From positions 1 through 24,429 of the forward strand of contig DATKBW010000042.1 of NCBI GenBank assembly GCA_035513575.1: a stretch of 24,429 nt of DNA. The letters are read 5' to 3'. The DNA comes from JAHWKI01 sp035513575 (GTDB taxonomy: Bacteria > Gemmatimonadota > Gemmatimonadetes > Longimicrobiales > RSA9). Shown here one piece after another: positions 14,805 through 22,369 of the stretch. The notes beneath the pieces were generated by a model. That model did no database searches. It saw only the letters and a list, made by a program, of their open reading frames with translations, and was not told where the DNA came from. Numbering within the stretch: position 1 is the first letter of the stretch; each line of letters begins with the position of its first letter. Both the position numbers and the translations under genes were made by a program.

Positions 14805-15248
14805 CTACCTCTCGGGCCGCGCGGGCTCCGAGATCTTCTCGATGGTCTCTTCCACCTGCTCCGTCTCCTCCTCCCCGGTCTTCACGGCCAGGTCCGCCTG
14901 GGCGATGATACCGACCAGTCGGTCGCCATCCTCCACGACGGCCACGCGCCGGATCTGCTCCCGCCGCATCCGCTGCATGACCTCGTCCACGTCGTCTTCC
15001 GGGCCCACTCTCGTCGCGGACTCGGTCATGTGATCGCCCACGGTGCAGCCGTCGCCATGCCCCTCGGCCACGTGCCGCATGGCGATGTCGCGGTCCGTGA
15101 TCACGCCGCGAATGCGCCTGCTCCGGGCGTCGTCCACCACCGGGATGATGCCGACGTTCAGGTCGCGCATGAGCTCCGCGGCCCGGCGCAGGCTGTCGGC
15201 CGCCGTCAGCGCCTCGGGATCGCGGGTCATGATGTCTCGTGCTCGCAT
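14805..15248 (-). CDS. Two-CBS-domain protein
   Basis: This is a 147-residue protein. The ATG at 15248 was chosen because AGGAGG lies 6 nt upstream and the CBS pair begins at once (MRARDIMTRDPEALTAADSLRRAAELM). The first domain continues IIPVVDD...RIRGVITDRDIAMR, the second begins CTVGDHMTESATRVGPEDDV and ends VAVVEDGDRLVGIIAQADLA, followed by a short acidic tail. Stand-alone CBS pairs bind adenosine nucleotides and are commonly stress- or energy-related. It is followed 3 nt later by the basic unknown protein and lies 72 nt after the macrodomain gene. Confidence 0.85.
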   Translation of the reverse strand: MRARDIMTRDPEALTAADSLRRAAELMRDLNVGIIPVVDDARSRRIRGVITDRDIAMRHVAEGHGDGCTVGDHMTESATRVGPEDDVDEVMQRMRREQIRRVAVVEDGDRLVGIIAQADLAVKTGEEETEQVEETIEKISEPARPER

Positions 15249-15320
15249 GTGCCTCCTAGCCGTTCGGGTTTGCCGTCGGACCCTCAGGGCGCGCAAGCAT
15301 CGTTCCCGTCCCGGCGGTGT

Positions 15321-15878
15321 TCAGGGAGCCGGGCCATCGCCCTTCCCGGCGATCTGCTCGAGCGCCCGGGCGTGCACCTCGAGAGCCGGCTCGTCGTGGA
15401 GCACGAACCGGATCCGTTCCACCGATTCGAGCCCCTGCGCTCGCCCCGCCACGGTTTCCAGCGCGATCATCGCCGCCGGCTCCATGGGGTAGCCGAACGC
15501 TCCCGTGGAGATGGCGGGGAACGCGACGGAGCGCAGGCCCGCTGCTTCCGCAAGGTCCAGGGCCCTCCGGTAGCAGGACGCCAGCAGCACGTCCGGCGGT
15601 TCATCCATCCCGTAGACCGGCCCGAGGCAATGGATCACGTACGGGTTGGGCAAGCGGTGTCCCGAGGTGATGACCGCCTGTCCCGGTCCGATCGGCGCAA
15701 GGGGCCTCGTCTCCTCCTCGAGCCCCGGTCCGGCCACCCGGTGCAGCGCCCCCGCGACGCCCCCGCCGATCCGGAGCTCCGCGTTGGCCGCGTTCACCAC
15801 GGCGTCGAATCCTGTCTGCGCGGCGATGTCGCCCACCACGAGCTCGACTGTGGTGGAGCCGAAGCGATGGTCCGTCAT
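15321..15878 (-). CDS. Macrodomain protein (MacroD-type, ADP-ribose processing)
   Basis: This is a 185-residue protein starting at 15878 with GGAGG upstream. Macrodomain motifs are clear: VGDIAAQTGFDAVVNAANAE (15-34, with D17, N29 and N32), GGGVAGALHRVAG (38-50), YVIHCLGPVYG (80-90) and FPAISTGAFGYP (120-131). These line up with MacroD/YmdB-type hydrolases that remove ADP-ribose from proteins or deacetylate O-acetyl-ADP-ribose in the cytosol. The substrate here is not known. It is the first gene of a minus-strand operon with the two-CBS and basic unknown proteins, and is divergent from the histidine kinase, 78 nt away. Confidence 0.87.
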   Translation of the reverse strand: MTDHRFGSTTVELVVGDIAAQTGFDAVVNAANAELRIGGGVAGALHRVAGPGLEEETRPLAPIGPGQAVITSGHRLPNPYVIHCLGPVYGMDEPPDVLLASCYRRALDLAEAAGLRSVAFPAISTGAFGYPMEPAAMIALETVAGRAQGLESVERIRFVLHDEPALEVHARALEQIAGKGDGPAP

Positions 15879-15956
15879 GCTTCCTCCCCGGTGCAAGCCG
15901 TGTTCCCACCGGCACGGGTACGTCCCTTGCCCGGAACGCGGTCGAAAGGAGGAAGG

Positions 15957-17093
15957 GTGACCAACGAGTTCGCGAGGACGCTGGGGAAGCGGCTGCACGA
16001 CGAGGCCGTGGGCATCACCGCCCGCTGGATCGAGCTCGTGCACGCCAGCATGCACTACCGCCCGCGCGCGGAGCTCGGGATCGACACGCTCCGCGACCAC
16101 GGCCCCCGCCTGGTCCGGGAGATCGGCGAGTTCGTGGCCGGAAGCCGCGACCGGCCCGCAGAGGAGGTCCTGGACCACCTTCGGGAAGTCGTGGACGCGA
16201 GGCATGGGCGGGGACACGACGTGCAGGAGGTGCTCGGCGAAATCGATCTCCTCGCCGAGATCCTGTTCGAAACAATGCGGGACCTGACCGGGGCGGACCC
16301 ATCGCCGGCCTCCATGGTCGCGGAGACCGGGCGGCGTCTGCATCGCGGCCTGACGGTCATCGGCACCGTCACCGCCGGGCTCTACGAAGAGGCGGACCGG
16401 CACGTCCGACGCGCGGACCGGGAGCGCGACGCGCGTTTCCGGGACGACCTCGCTCACGAGATGAAGAACCCCCTCGGCGCCGCCCTGGGAGCCCTCCAGA
16501 CACTCCATGAGGAAGACCTGGCCGACGTCGAGATGCAGGACCGGATGCTGAGCCTCGCCGTGCGGAACGTCCGGCGCGCCCTCGAGCTCCTGGACGACCT
16601 GCGCAACCTTGCCCGGGGGGACGCACCCGCGCAAGCCACCGAGCCCCGCTCCCTCCAGTCCCTCGTCGATGCCGTGCTGGTCGAGGTCTCGGAAGAAGCC
16701 CGGAGGCAGGAGGTCGAGCTCCGGGTCGCCGAGCCTCTCCCCGACGCGCGCGTGGACGGCCCCCGCGTCCAGCTCGCCCTCGTGAACGTCGTCTGGAACG
16801 CCGTGAAGTACTCGGATCCCGACAAGCCGGAGCGCTGGGTGGAGATCCGCGCGTCCGCGACGAACCGGCACGTCGATCTCCGCGTCCAGGACAACGGCGT
16901 CGGCATTCCAGCCGACAGCCGCGACAGGGTGTTCCGCCGCTTCGCGCGTGCGCACCCGGAGCACACCGACGGTACGGGGCTCGGGCTCCCCATCGCCAGG
17001 GACGGACTGCTGCAGATCGGGGGAGCAATCCAGGTGGATAGCGACGAAGGGGTCGGCAGCACGTTCATCATCAGAGCGCCCATCGTGGAGTAG
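15957..17093 (+). CDS. Soluble orphan sensor histidine kinase
   Basis: This is a 378-residue protein from the GTG at 15957, with AAAGGAGG just upstream. Residues about 10-110 are helical (ITARWIELVHASMHYRPRAE, LREVVDARHGRGHDVQEVL) and resemble RsbR/RsbRD-type N-terminal sensor domains. The dimerisation domain has FRDDLAHEMKNPLGAALGAL (161-180) with phospho-accepting H167. The ATPase domain has N281 in NVVWNAVKYS, DNGVGIP (312-318) and GTGLGLPIAR (339-348). There is no membrane segment, PAS or HAMP domain, so the signal is cytosolic. No response regulator lies in the window, so the partner is elsewhere. The gene stands alone between the divergent macrodomain operon and the DUF5916 gene. Confidence 0.88.
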   Translation: MTNEFARTLGKRLHDEAVGITARWIELVHASMHYRPRAELGIDTLRDHGPRLVREIGEFVAGSRDRPAEEVLDHLREVVDARHGRGHDVQEVLGEIDLLAEILFETMRDLTGADPSPASMVAETGRRLHRGLTVIGTVTAGLYEEADRHVRRADRERDARFRDDLAHEMKNPLGAALGALQTLHEEDLADVEMQDRMLSLAVRNVRRALELLDDLRNLARGDAPAQATEPRSLQSLVDAVLVEVSEEARRQEVELRVAEPLPDARVDGPRVQLALVNVVWNAVKYSDPDKPERWVEIRASATNRHVDLRVQDNGVGIPADSRDRVFRRFARAHPEHTDGTGLGLPIARDGLLQIGGAIQVDSDEGVGSTFIIRAPIVE

Positions 17094-17185
17094 GGGCGCT
17101 CTCGTCGGCGCGATCGAACCCTTCGGACGTTCGTGCTGTCCAACCCTGCGTCCGGAAGAGTCGTTCCCCGAGCCGAGCGGACTTC

Positions 17186-19906
17186 ATGCCGACTCCGCGT
17201 TTGTGGGCGGCGATCGTCATCGCCGTCGCCATTCTGCCGATCCCCGTGCGGGGCCAGACGAACGGGTCCGTGCACCCGACCCCGCCGCCCGTCGCGACGG
17301 CCGTGCCCCTGGAGGGGGTCATCGCGGTGGACGGGTGGCTCGACGAGGCAGCGTGGGAGCGGGCGACTCCCGCGAGCGGCCTGCTCCAGTCGCAGCCGGA
17401 GGAGGGCGCGCCCGCGTCGTTGACGACGGAGGTGCGGTTCCTCTTCGACGACCGTGCACTCTACATCGGCGCGCGGATGATGCAGCCCGGCGGCGTGGTG
17501 TCGCCGCTGGCGCGTCGGGACCAGCTCCTGGACGCCAGCGGCGACAACGGCTCGTTCAACTCGCTCACCACGGACAAGCTGATCGTGCGGCTGGATCCGT
17601 ACCACAACCACCTGGACGATGCGTGGTTCGAGGTGAATCCCGCGGGCGCGCGCGGCGAGCAGTTCAACGGCGACGCGTCGTGGGATCCGATCTGGGAGGC
17701 CGCGACCCGGGTGGATTCCCTCGGCTGGACGGCCGAGATGCGGATCCCGTTCAGCCAGCTCCGCTTCTCTCCCGACTCCGTGCAGACGTGGGGGCTCCAG
17801 ATCTGGCGGTACGTGGACCGTTCGAACGAGCAGAACATGTGGGCGTTCCGACGCCGCAGCGAGGCGGGGGGGCCCGCGTTCTACGGTCACCTCGAGGGGC
17901 TCCGGATCCCCGCGCAGCCGCGCCAGCTGGAAGTGCTCCCCTACGTGGTGGCGGGGAGCCGGTTCGAGCGGGCGGCGGGGGGCGACCCGTACAACCGGGA
18001 CCACGAGATGAAGTTCGGGGTGGGCGCCGACCTCAAGTACCTGCTCACCACCAACCTGACCCTGGATGCTACGTTCAACCCCGACTTCGGCCAGGTGGAG
18101 GTGGACCCGGCGTCGCTGAACCTGAGCGCGTACGAGACCTTTTACGACGAGAAGCGCCCCTTCTTCGTGGCCGGCCGCAGCGCGTTCGGCTTCGGCGGCA
18201 TGCGCTGCATGTTCTGCAACAACACGTCCGGGCTCGGGGCCTTCTACTCGCGGCGGATCGGGCGGGCGCCCCAGCTCCAGGGCGTGGTCGACGCCACGTC
18301 GGCGTACGTCGATGCGCCGGACAACACCTCCATCCTGGCGGCCGCCAAGGTCACCGGCCGCACGGACGGCGGCTACACCATCGGCGTGCTGGACGCCGTG
18401 ACCGGGCAGGAAACGGCGCACTATCTCCCCACCGCTGGCGCCGACGAGGCCGCGCAGGTGGTGGAGCCCCTCACGAACTACTTCGTCAGCCGCGTGAAGA
18501 AGGAGTTCCGCGGCGGCGCCACCACGTTCGGCGGGATCCTGACCTCCACGGCCCGGCACCTGGACGACCCGCTGCTGCGCGAGCACCTGCGCGGCCATGC
18601 GGAGGCCGGCGGCGTGGACTGGTACCACACGTGGGCCGGGCGGACCTACAACTGGATGGGGAGCGTGCTGGTCTCCAACGTCGGCGGGTCCGCAGAAGCC
18701 ATGGCGCGGACCCAGGAATCCAGCGCCCGCTACTTCCACCGCCCCGACCGCACGGCGACCGGGGACGGCCTCTTCGACGCGCGCTACGACCCCACGGCCA
18801 CCAGCCTCCGCGGCTACGGGCTGTTCACGCGCGTCGGGAAGGACGCCGGCACCTTCCGGTGGGAGGCGATGAGCAACATCCGCAGCCCGGGCTTCGAGGT
18901 GAACGACCTCGCCTTCCTCAGCCGCGCCGACTACCTCTGGTTCAACGGCAACGTCGCGGGCTCCTGGACCATCCCCACGCGGTGGTACCGGAACGCCTTC
19001 GCCAGCTTCGGCGGCGCCACCGAGCACAACTACGACGGCGACCGCACCCGGGCCAACCTGCAGACCTTCACCGGCGTGGAGCTGCCCAACTACTGGAACG
19101 TCCGGCTCATGGGTATTCACGACGTGCCCGCCTACGACGATCGCCTCACGCGTGGCGGACCCGTGGTGCGCCGCGCCGGCTACCAGGTCGGCAGCGTCCA
19201 GCTCTCCACCGACGCCCGCTCCCCGGCCGTGTTCGACGTCCAGGTCCTGGGGGTGCGCGGCATCGGCGCCGACACCCGCTCCCTTACGATCCGCCCCGGC
19301 GTGGCCCTCAAGCCCGCCTCGAACGTCTTCATCCAGCTCTCGCCCGGGTACAGCAGCGACGAGGGCGACGCCCAGTACGTGACGGCCGTCGACGACCCCA
19401 CCGCCGCGGCCTTCTACGGCACCCGCTACGTCTTCGGCTTCATCCGGACGCGTACGATCTCGCTGAACACGCGCCTGAACTGGACCTTCACGCCCGACCT
19501 GACGCTCCAGCTGTTCGCGCAGCCGTTCATTGCCAGCGGCGACTACTCCTCGTTCCGCGAGTTCGCCGCCCCGCGCACGATCGACAAGGTCGTCTACGGC
19601 GAGGACGTGGGGACCATCGCCTACGACGACGCGGCCCGGGAGTACACCGTCGACCCCGACGGCGCGGGACCCGCGGCGGCGTTCTCCTTCGGCGATCCCG
19701 ACTTCACCACCAGCGCCCTGCGCGGCACCGCCGTGCTGCGCTGGGAGTACCGCCCCGGCTCGACGCTGTTCTTCGTCTGGACCCAGCAGCGCTCCGGCTA
19801 CGAGCCCATCGGCACCTTCGACCTGGCCGGCGCCCGCGCCGCGATCTTCGACGAGCGGCCGATGAACGTGTTCCAGATCAAGGCGACGTACTGGTTCGGG
19901 AGGTAG
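17186..19906 (+). CDS. CBM9-like/DUF5916 outer-membrane-type protein
   Basis: This is a 906-residue protein with a signal peptide (MPTPR, hydrophobic core, cleavage near VRGQ). Residues about 40-230 form a CBM9-like sandwich (VIAVDGWLDEAAWERATP, FLFDDRALYIGARM, WTAEMRIPFSQLRFSPDS). DUF5916 follows with LEVLPYVVAGSRFER, TLDATFNPDFGQVEVDP, YDEKRPFFVAGRSAF and a C-x2-C pair (MRCMFCNN). The C-terminal half has alternating beta strands and ends with an aromatic-rich strand (FQIKATYWFGR), suggesting an outer-membrane beta-barrel. These proteins are numerous in Gemmatimonadota and Bacteroidota and are thought to bind or import glycans or peptides, but none is well characterised. The ribosome binding site is weak (GAGCGG). 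The length is normal for the family. Confidence 0.88.
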   Translation: MPTPRLWAAIVIAVAILPIPVRGQTNGSVHPTPPPVATAVPLEGVIAVDGWLDEAAWERATPASGLLQSQPEEGAPASLTTEVRFLFDDRALYIGARMMQPGGVVSPLARRDQLLDASGDNGSFNSLTTDKLIVRLDPYHNHLDDAWFEVNPAGARGEQFNGDASWDPIWEAATRVDSLGWTAEMRIPFSQLRFSPDSVQTWGLQIWRYVDRSNEQNMWAFRRRSEAGGPAFYGHLEGLRIPAQPRQLEVLPYVVAGSRFERAAGGDPYNRDHEMKFGVGADLKYLLTTNLTLDATFNPDFGQVEVDPASLNLSAYETFYDEKRPFFVAGRSAFGFGGMRCMFCNNTSGLGAFYSRRIGRAPQLQGVVDATSAYVDAPDNTSILAAAKVTGRTDGGYTIGVLDAVTGQETAHYLPTAGADEAAQVVEPLTNYFVSRVKKEFRGGATTFGGILTSTARHLDDPLLREHLRGHAEAGGVDWYHTWAGRTYNWMGSVLVSNVGGSAEAMARTQESSARYFHRPDRTATGDGLFDARYDPTATSLRGYGLFTRVGKDAGTFRWEAMSNIRSPGFEVNDLAFLSRADYLWFNGNVAGSWTIPTRWYRNAFASFGGATEHNYDGDRTRANLQTFTGVELPNYWNVRLMGIHDVPAYDDRLTRGGPVVRRAGYQVGSVQLSTDARSPAVFDVQVLGVRGIGADTRSLTIRPGVALKPASNVFIQLSPGYSSDEGDAQYVTAVDDPTAAAFYGTRYVFGFIRTRTISLNTRLNWTFTPDLTLQLFAQPFIASGDYSSFREFAAPRTIDKVVYGEDVGTIAYDDAAREYTVDPDGAGPAAAFSFGDPDFTTSALRGTAVLRWEYRPGSTLFFVWTQQRSGYEPIGTFDLAGARAAIFDERPMNVFQIKATYWFGR

Positions 19907-19949
19907 GCAACGCGGCGACCGGCGGACCGTCGGGAATGGACCCGGGGCG

Positions 19950-19984
19950 TCGGACGGCGTAGCTTGGTGAAGCACGTCGTCCGA
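19950..19984. repeat. 10-bp imperfect inverted repeat downstream of DUF5916 gene
   Basis: TCGGACGGCG (19950-19959) and CGTCGTCCGA (19975-19984) pair at nine of ten positions with a 15-nt loop. It could be an end-of-transcript hairpin for the DUF5916 gene or lie in the leader of the next one; there is no T-run. Confidence 0.4.
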
Positions 19985-20048
19985 AATCCGCGCGGCGCCC
20001 GGGGACGGTGTCGTGTGCGGGCGGCGCCACCCATCCGGAGGCCTCCTC

Positions 20049-21059
20049 ATGTCGCAGGGTCCCGGCGATTCCGTTGACGGGCGGCCCGACTGGCCCCCGC
20101 TCCCGCTGGCCGCGTGGAACGACACGCGCCACACGTTGCACATGTGGACCCAGATCGTGGGCAAGATCCGGCTCGGGCTGGCGCCCATGGAGAACCACTG
20201 GTGGCAGGTCCCGCTCTACGTCACCGCCGACGGCATGACCACCTCGCCCATGCCGTACGGCTCGCGGGCGCTCCAGATCGATTTCGATCTCGTCGAGCAT
20301 CGGCTCCGGATCCGGACGAGCGACGGCCGGCGTTCCGCTCTTTCGCTCCAGCCGCGCTCGGTGGCCGATTTTCACGCAGAGCTCATGGGGCGGCTCGCCG
20401 ACCTGGAGCTGCCCGTCGAGATCGATCCGCGGCCCAGCGAGGTTCCCGATCCCGTGCCGTTCGACCAGGACCACGTCAGCTCGGCCTACGACGCCCGCTG
20501 GGTCGAGAGCTTCTTCGCCGCGCTGCGCCAGGCGGACCGGCTCCTGAAGCGGTTTCGTTCCGGGTTCCTCGGCAAGGTGAGCCCCGTCCATTTCTTCTGG
20601 GGCAGCTTCGATCATGCCGTGACCCGGTTCTCCGGCCGCGGCGCGCCACCGCATCCGGGCGGCTTCCCCAATCTCCCCGACTGGGTCACCCGCGAGGCGT
20701 ACAACCGCGAGCTGAGCAGCGCCGGCTTCTGGCCGGGCGATGCGCGCTTGCCGGAGCCCGCGTTCTACTCCTACGCGTACCCCGAGCCGGCCGGGTTCCG
20801 CGCCGAGTCGGCCGGGCCGGCTGGAGCGTACCACCACGAGGGGCTGGGCGAGTTCGTGCTTCCGTACGAGAGCGTCCGGTCGAGCCCGGACCCCGATGCG
20901 GCGGTCCTGGAGTTCCTGGAAGCCACCTACGCGGCGGCGGCCCGGACCGGCGGCTGGGATCGGGGGGAGCTGGAGCGGCACGCTCCGACCCCCGGCGAGG
21001 TGAAACGAATGGAGGCGCGGGTCGACCGCGCGGGTCAGAAGAAGGTGGCGTCCACGTAA
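20049..21059 (+). CDS. DUF5996-family protein
   Basis: This is a 336-residue protein from the ATG at 20049, with GGAGG a few bases upstream. It has the conserved DUF5996 pattern: WNDTRHTLHMWTQIVGKIRL and ENHWWQVPLYVTADGMTTSP near the N-terminus, ALQIDFDLVEHRLRI, then FLGKVSPVHFFWGSFDHAVT (around 183-202), RFSGRGAPPHPGG and YHHEGLGEFVLPYE. There is no signal peptide and no membrane segment. The family is widespread in bacteria and its function is unknown; the many conserved Trp and His may form a binding pocket. Its last 25 nt overlap the 3' end of the zinc-finger gene on the other strand. Confidence 0.87.
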   Translation: MSQGPGDSVDGRPDWPPLPLAAWNDTRHTLHMWTQIVGKIRLGLAPMENHWWQVPLYVTADGMTTSPMPYGSRALQIDFDLVEHRLRIRTSDGRRSALSLQPRSVADFHAELMGRLADLELPVEIDPRPSEVPDPVPFDQDHVSSAYDARWVESFFAALRQADRLLKRFRSGFLGKVSPVHFFWGSFDHAVTRFSGRGAPPHPGGFPNLPDWVTREAYNRELSSAGFWPGDARLPEPAFYSYAYPEPAGFRAESAGPAGAYHHEGLGEFVLPYESVRSSPDPDAAVLEFLEATYAAAARTGGWDRGELERHAPTPGEVKRMEARVDRAGQKKVAST

Positions 21060-21316
21060 CACCAGGCCCAGCTCTCGCCCGGTTCGAACGAGCGTATCAC
21101 CGGGTGCCCCGTGTCCTCGAAATGGCGCGACGCGTGCCGGTTGGGCGAGGAATCGCAGCACCCGACATGGCCGCAGCCCATGCAGATCCGCAGGTGGACC
21201 CACCGGCCGCCGGTCCGCAGGCAATCCTCGCAACCCGCGGCGCCCGGCTCCACATCCGAGGTGGACGCGGCGTGGCCGCACCTGCTGGATTCGAGCTGTC
21301 GAGGGGCGAGGCGCAT
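21035..21316 (-). CDS. UBP-type zinc-finger protein
   Basis: This is a 93-residue protein that is nearly all a ZnF-UBP domain. Probable zinc ligands are C13, H15, C29, C32, C45, C48, C53, H61, H65 and H71, in the order CGH, CEDC, CMGCGHVGCCDSSPNRHASRH and TGHP. The pattern RWVHLRICMGCGHVGCCDSS and the ending SWAWCYVD match stand-alone bacterial UBP zinc fingers. In eukaryotes the domain recognises a ubiquitin C-terminus; the bacterial role is unknown. The start at 21316 fits the homology, with only a weak site (GGGAA) upstream. The gene overlaps the DUF5996 gene tail to tail by 25 nt. Confidence 0.85.
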   Translation of the reverse strand: MRLAPRQLESSRCGHAASTSDVEPGAAGCEDCLRTGGRWVHLRICMGCGHVGCCDSSPNRHASRHFEDTGHPVIRSFEPGESWAWCYVDATFF

Positions 21317-22013
21317 GTGGCGTTCCCGGTGCCCTAGGCTATCCTCATTCCGAGTTGATGCGACAGTAGGAACGGTCCGGGAGCCTGATCGTGGCTCGCA
21401 AGCCGTCGATCCGCGGGGCCCGGCTCCCTGCGGCGGCGTGAGTCGAGAATTCCTGCCCCTCGTCATCCCTCTGTTCTCGATCCACGGCGCTGAGCGACGT
21501 CGGGGCTGCACGCGCCGCCGCTCCTTCGCATTCTGTGTCGCTCCGACGCCGAATCCCGACGTGAAATGAGAACGAGCGGCGTCGGCAGTGCCAGACTTCA
21601 GCCGGGACGTCGCCCGCCGGCGGAAATGCGTCGGCCGCCCGCCGGCGGAAATGCGTCGGCCGCTCACCCGTCGGGTCGCGGCTACTCGGGAATGGGACAG
21701 CCTAGGCCGGCAGCGTGACATTGTGGTCGCTATTCGAGCGATGTGTCGCACGCGCGGCTCCGTTGGCTCCTCGGGTACGACTTTTCGCTCGACAGGTGAG
21801 ACGAATCTCGAAGCCGGGTGCGGCCATCGCCTCCGTTGCCGCATTTTCGATCGGTTTCGCTGTCCGGACCGCGCCGCGCCTGCCCGCCGCACCGAGCAGA
21901 GCGTCGATCACGTCGCGCGTCCGTGACCGTCGGCTCGCGCCTGTCCCCCGCAACGGCCATAGTATGGTGGAGCCATGGAGCGAGCGCGGGTCCTTGGGAG
22001 GAGGGGTCCTTCG
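21317..22013. other. Non-coding interval of about 0.7 kb
   Basis: No gene is supported here. Frames are short or Arg-rich without domain motifs, GC is somewhat lower than in neighbours, and the only clear structure is a perfect 25-bp tandem duplication (21611-21660). The last part must hold the promoter of the 22014 gene. Confidence 0.55.
21611..21660. repeat. Perfect 25-bp tandem duplication
   Basis: The 25 bases at 21611-21635 (starting CGCCCGCCGGCGGAAATG) are repeated exactly at 21636-21660. Each copy contains the GC-rich palindrome GCCGGC. Only two copies are present and no gene covers it. Confidence 0.95.
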
Positions 22014-22328
22014 ATGATCGGCCGTGAGTACTTCGAGACCGAGTTGCCGGCTCAGATCGAGGCCGCTGGCCGCCCGTTGACCGTGACCGTCGTGCTGCGC
22101 GACGGCGGATCGTTTCGCGTGCGTCGGCTGGGCAGGGTGGGTGAAGGCTACGCGATCTTCGAGACCTACCCACCAGCCGTGGCGGGAGCGATCAGGGGTG
22201 GTCGCCCTTCCGGTGAGCGGCTGACCGCCGGGCCGGGCCCTCACTGGCTGGTGGTGGGGTTCGAGAGCGTCTCACACGTCGCCCTGAGCGCCGATCGGGA
22301 CGAGGCCGTGGAAGAGGAAGCCGGTTGA
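22014..22328 (+). CDS. Unknown 104-residue protein
   Basis: The ATG at 22014 was preferred because GGGAGGAGG lies about 9 nt upstream; two in-frame or nearby earlier starts lack one. The protein is beta-rich (LTVTVVLRDGGSFRVRRLGRVGEGYAIFETY, then HWLVVGFESVSHVALS) and ends acidic (DRDEAVEEEAG). The strand pattern is reminiscent of a small barrel such as an Sm-like fold, but no family can be assigned. It lies 41 nt before the amidase gene and may be co-transcribed with it. Confidence 0.6.
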   Translation: MIGREYFETELPAQIEAAGRPLTVTVVLRDGGSFRVRRLGRVGEGYAIFETYPPAVAGAIRGGRPSGERLTAGPGPHWLVVGFESVSHVALSADRDEAVEEEAG

Positions 22329-22369
22329 ACGCGATTACGCGCTCGTCCCACCCGAACATCCGGAGAGCC

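Noticed and set aside
16948..19962. A 1004-codon plus-strand frame over the DUF5916 gene
   Set aside because: Composition is Arg/Pro/Gly-rich and the DUF5916 and CBM9 motifs are all in the frame starting at 17186.
16454..20188. A 1244-codon open frame on the minus strand opposite the kinase and DUF5916 genes
   Set aside because: It is antisense to two genes with clear domain motifs, has no recognisable domain and is rich in Arg/Gly/Ala/His as expected of a shadow frame in high-GC DNA.
21035..21892. A long N-terminal extension of the UBP zinc-finger frame
   Set aside because: The 192 extra codons are Arg/Ser/Pro-rich, cross the tandem duplication, and the zinc-finger family starts near 21316.
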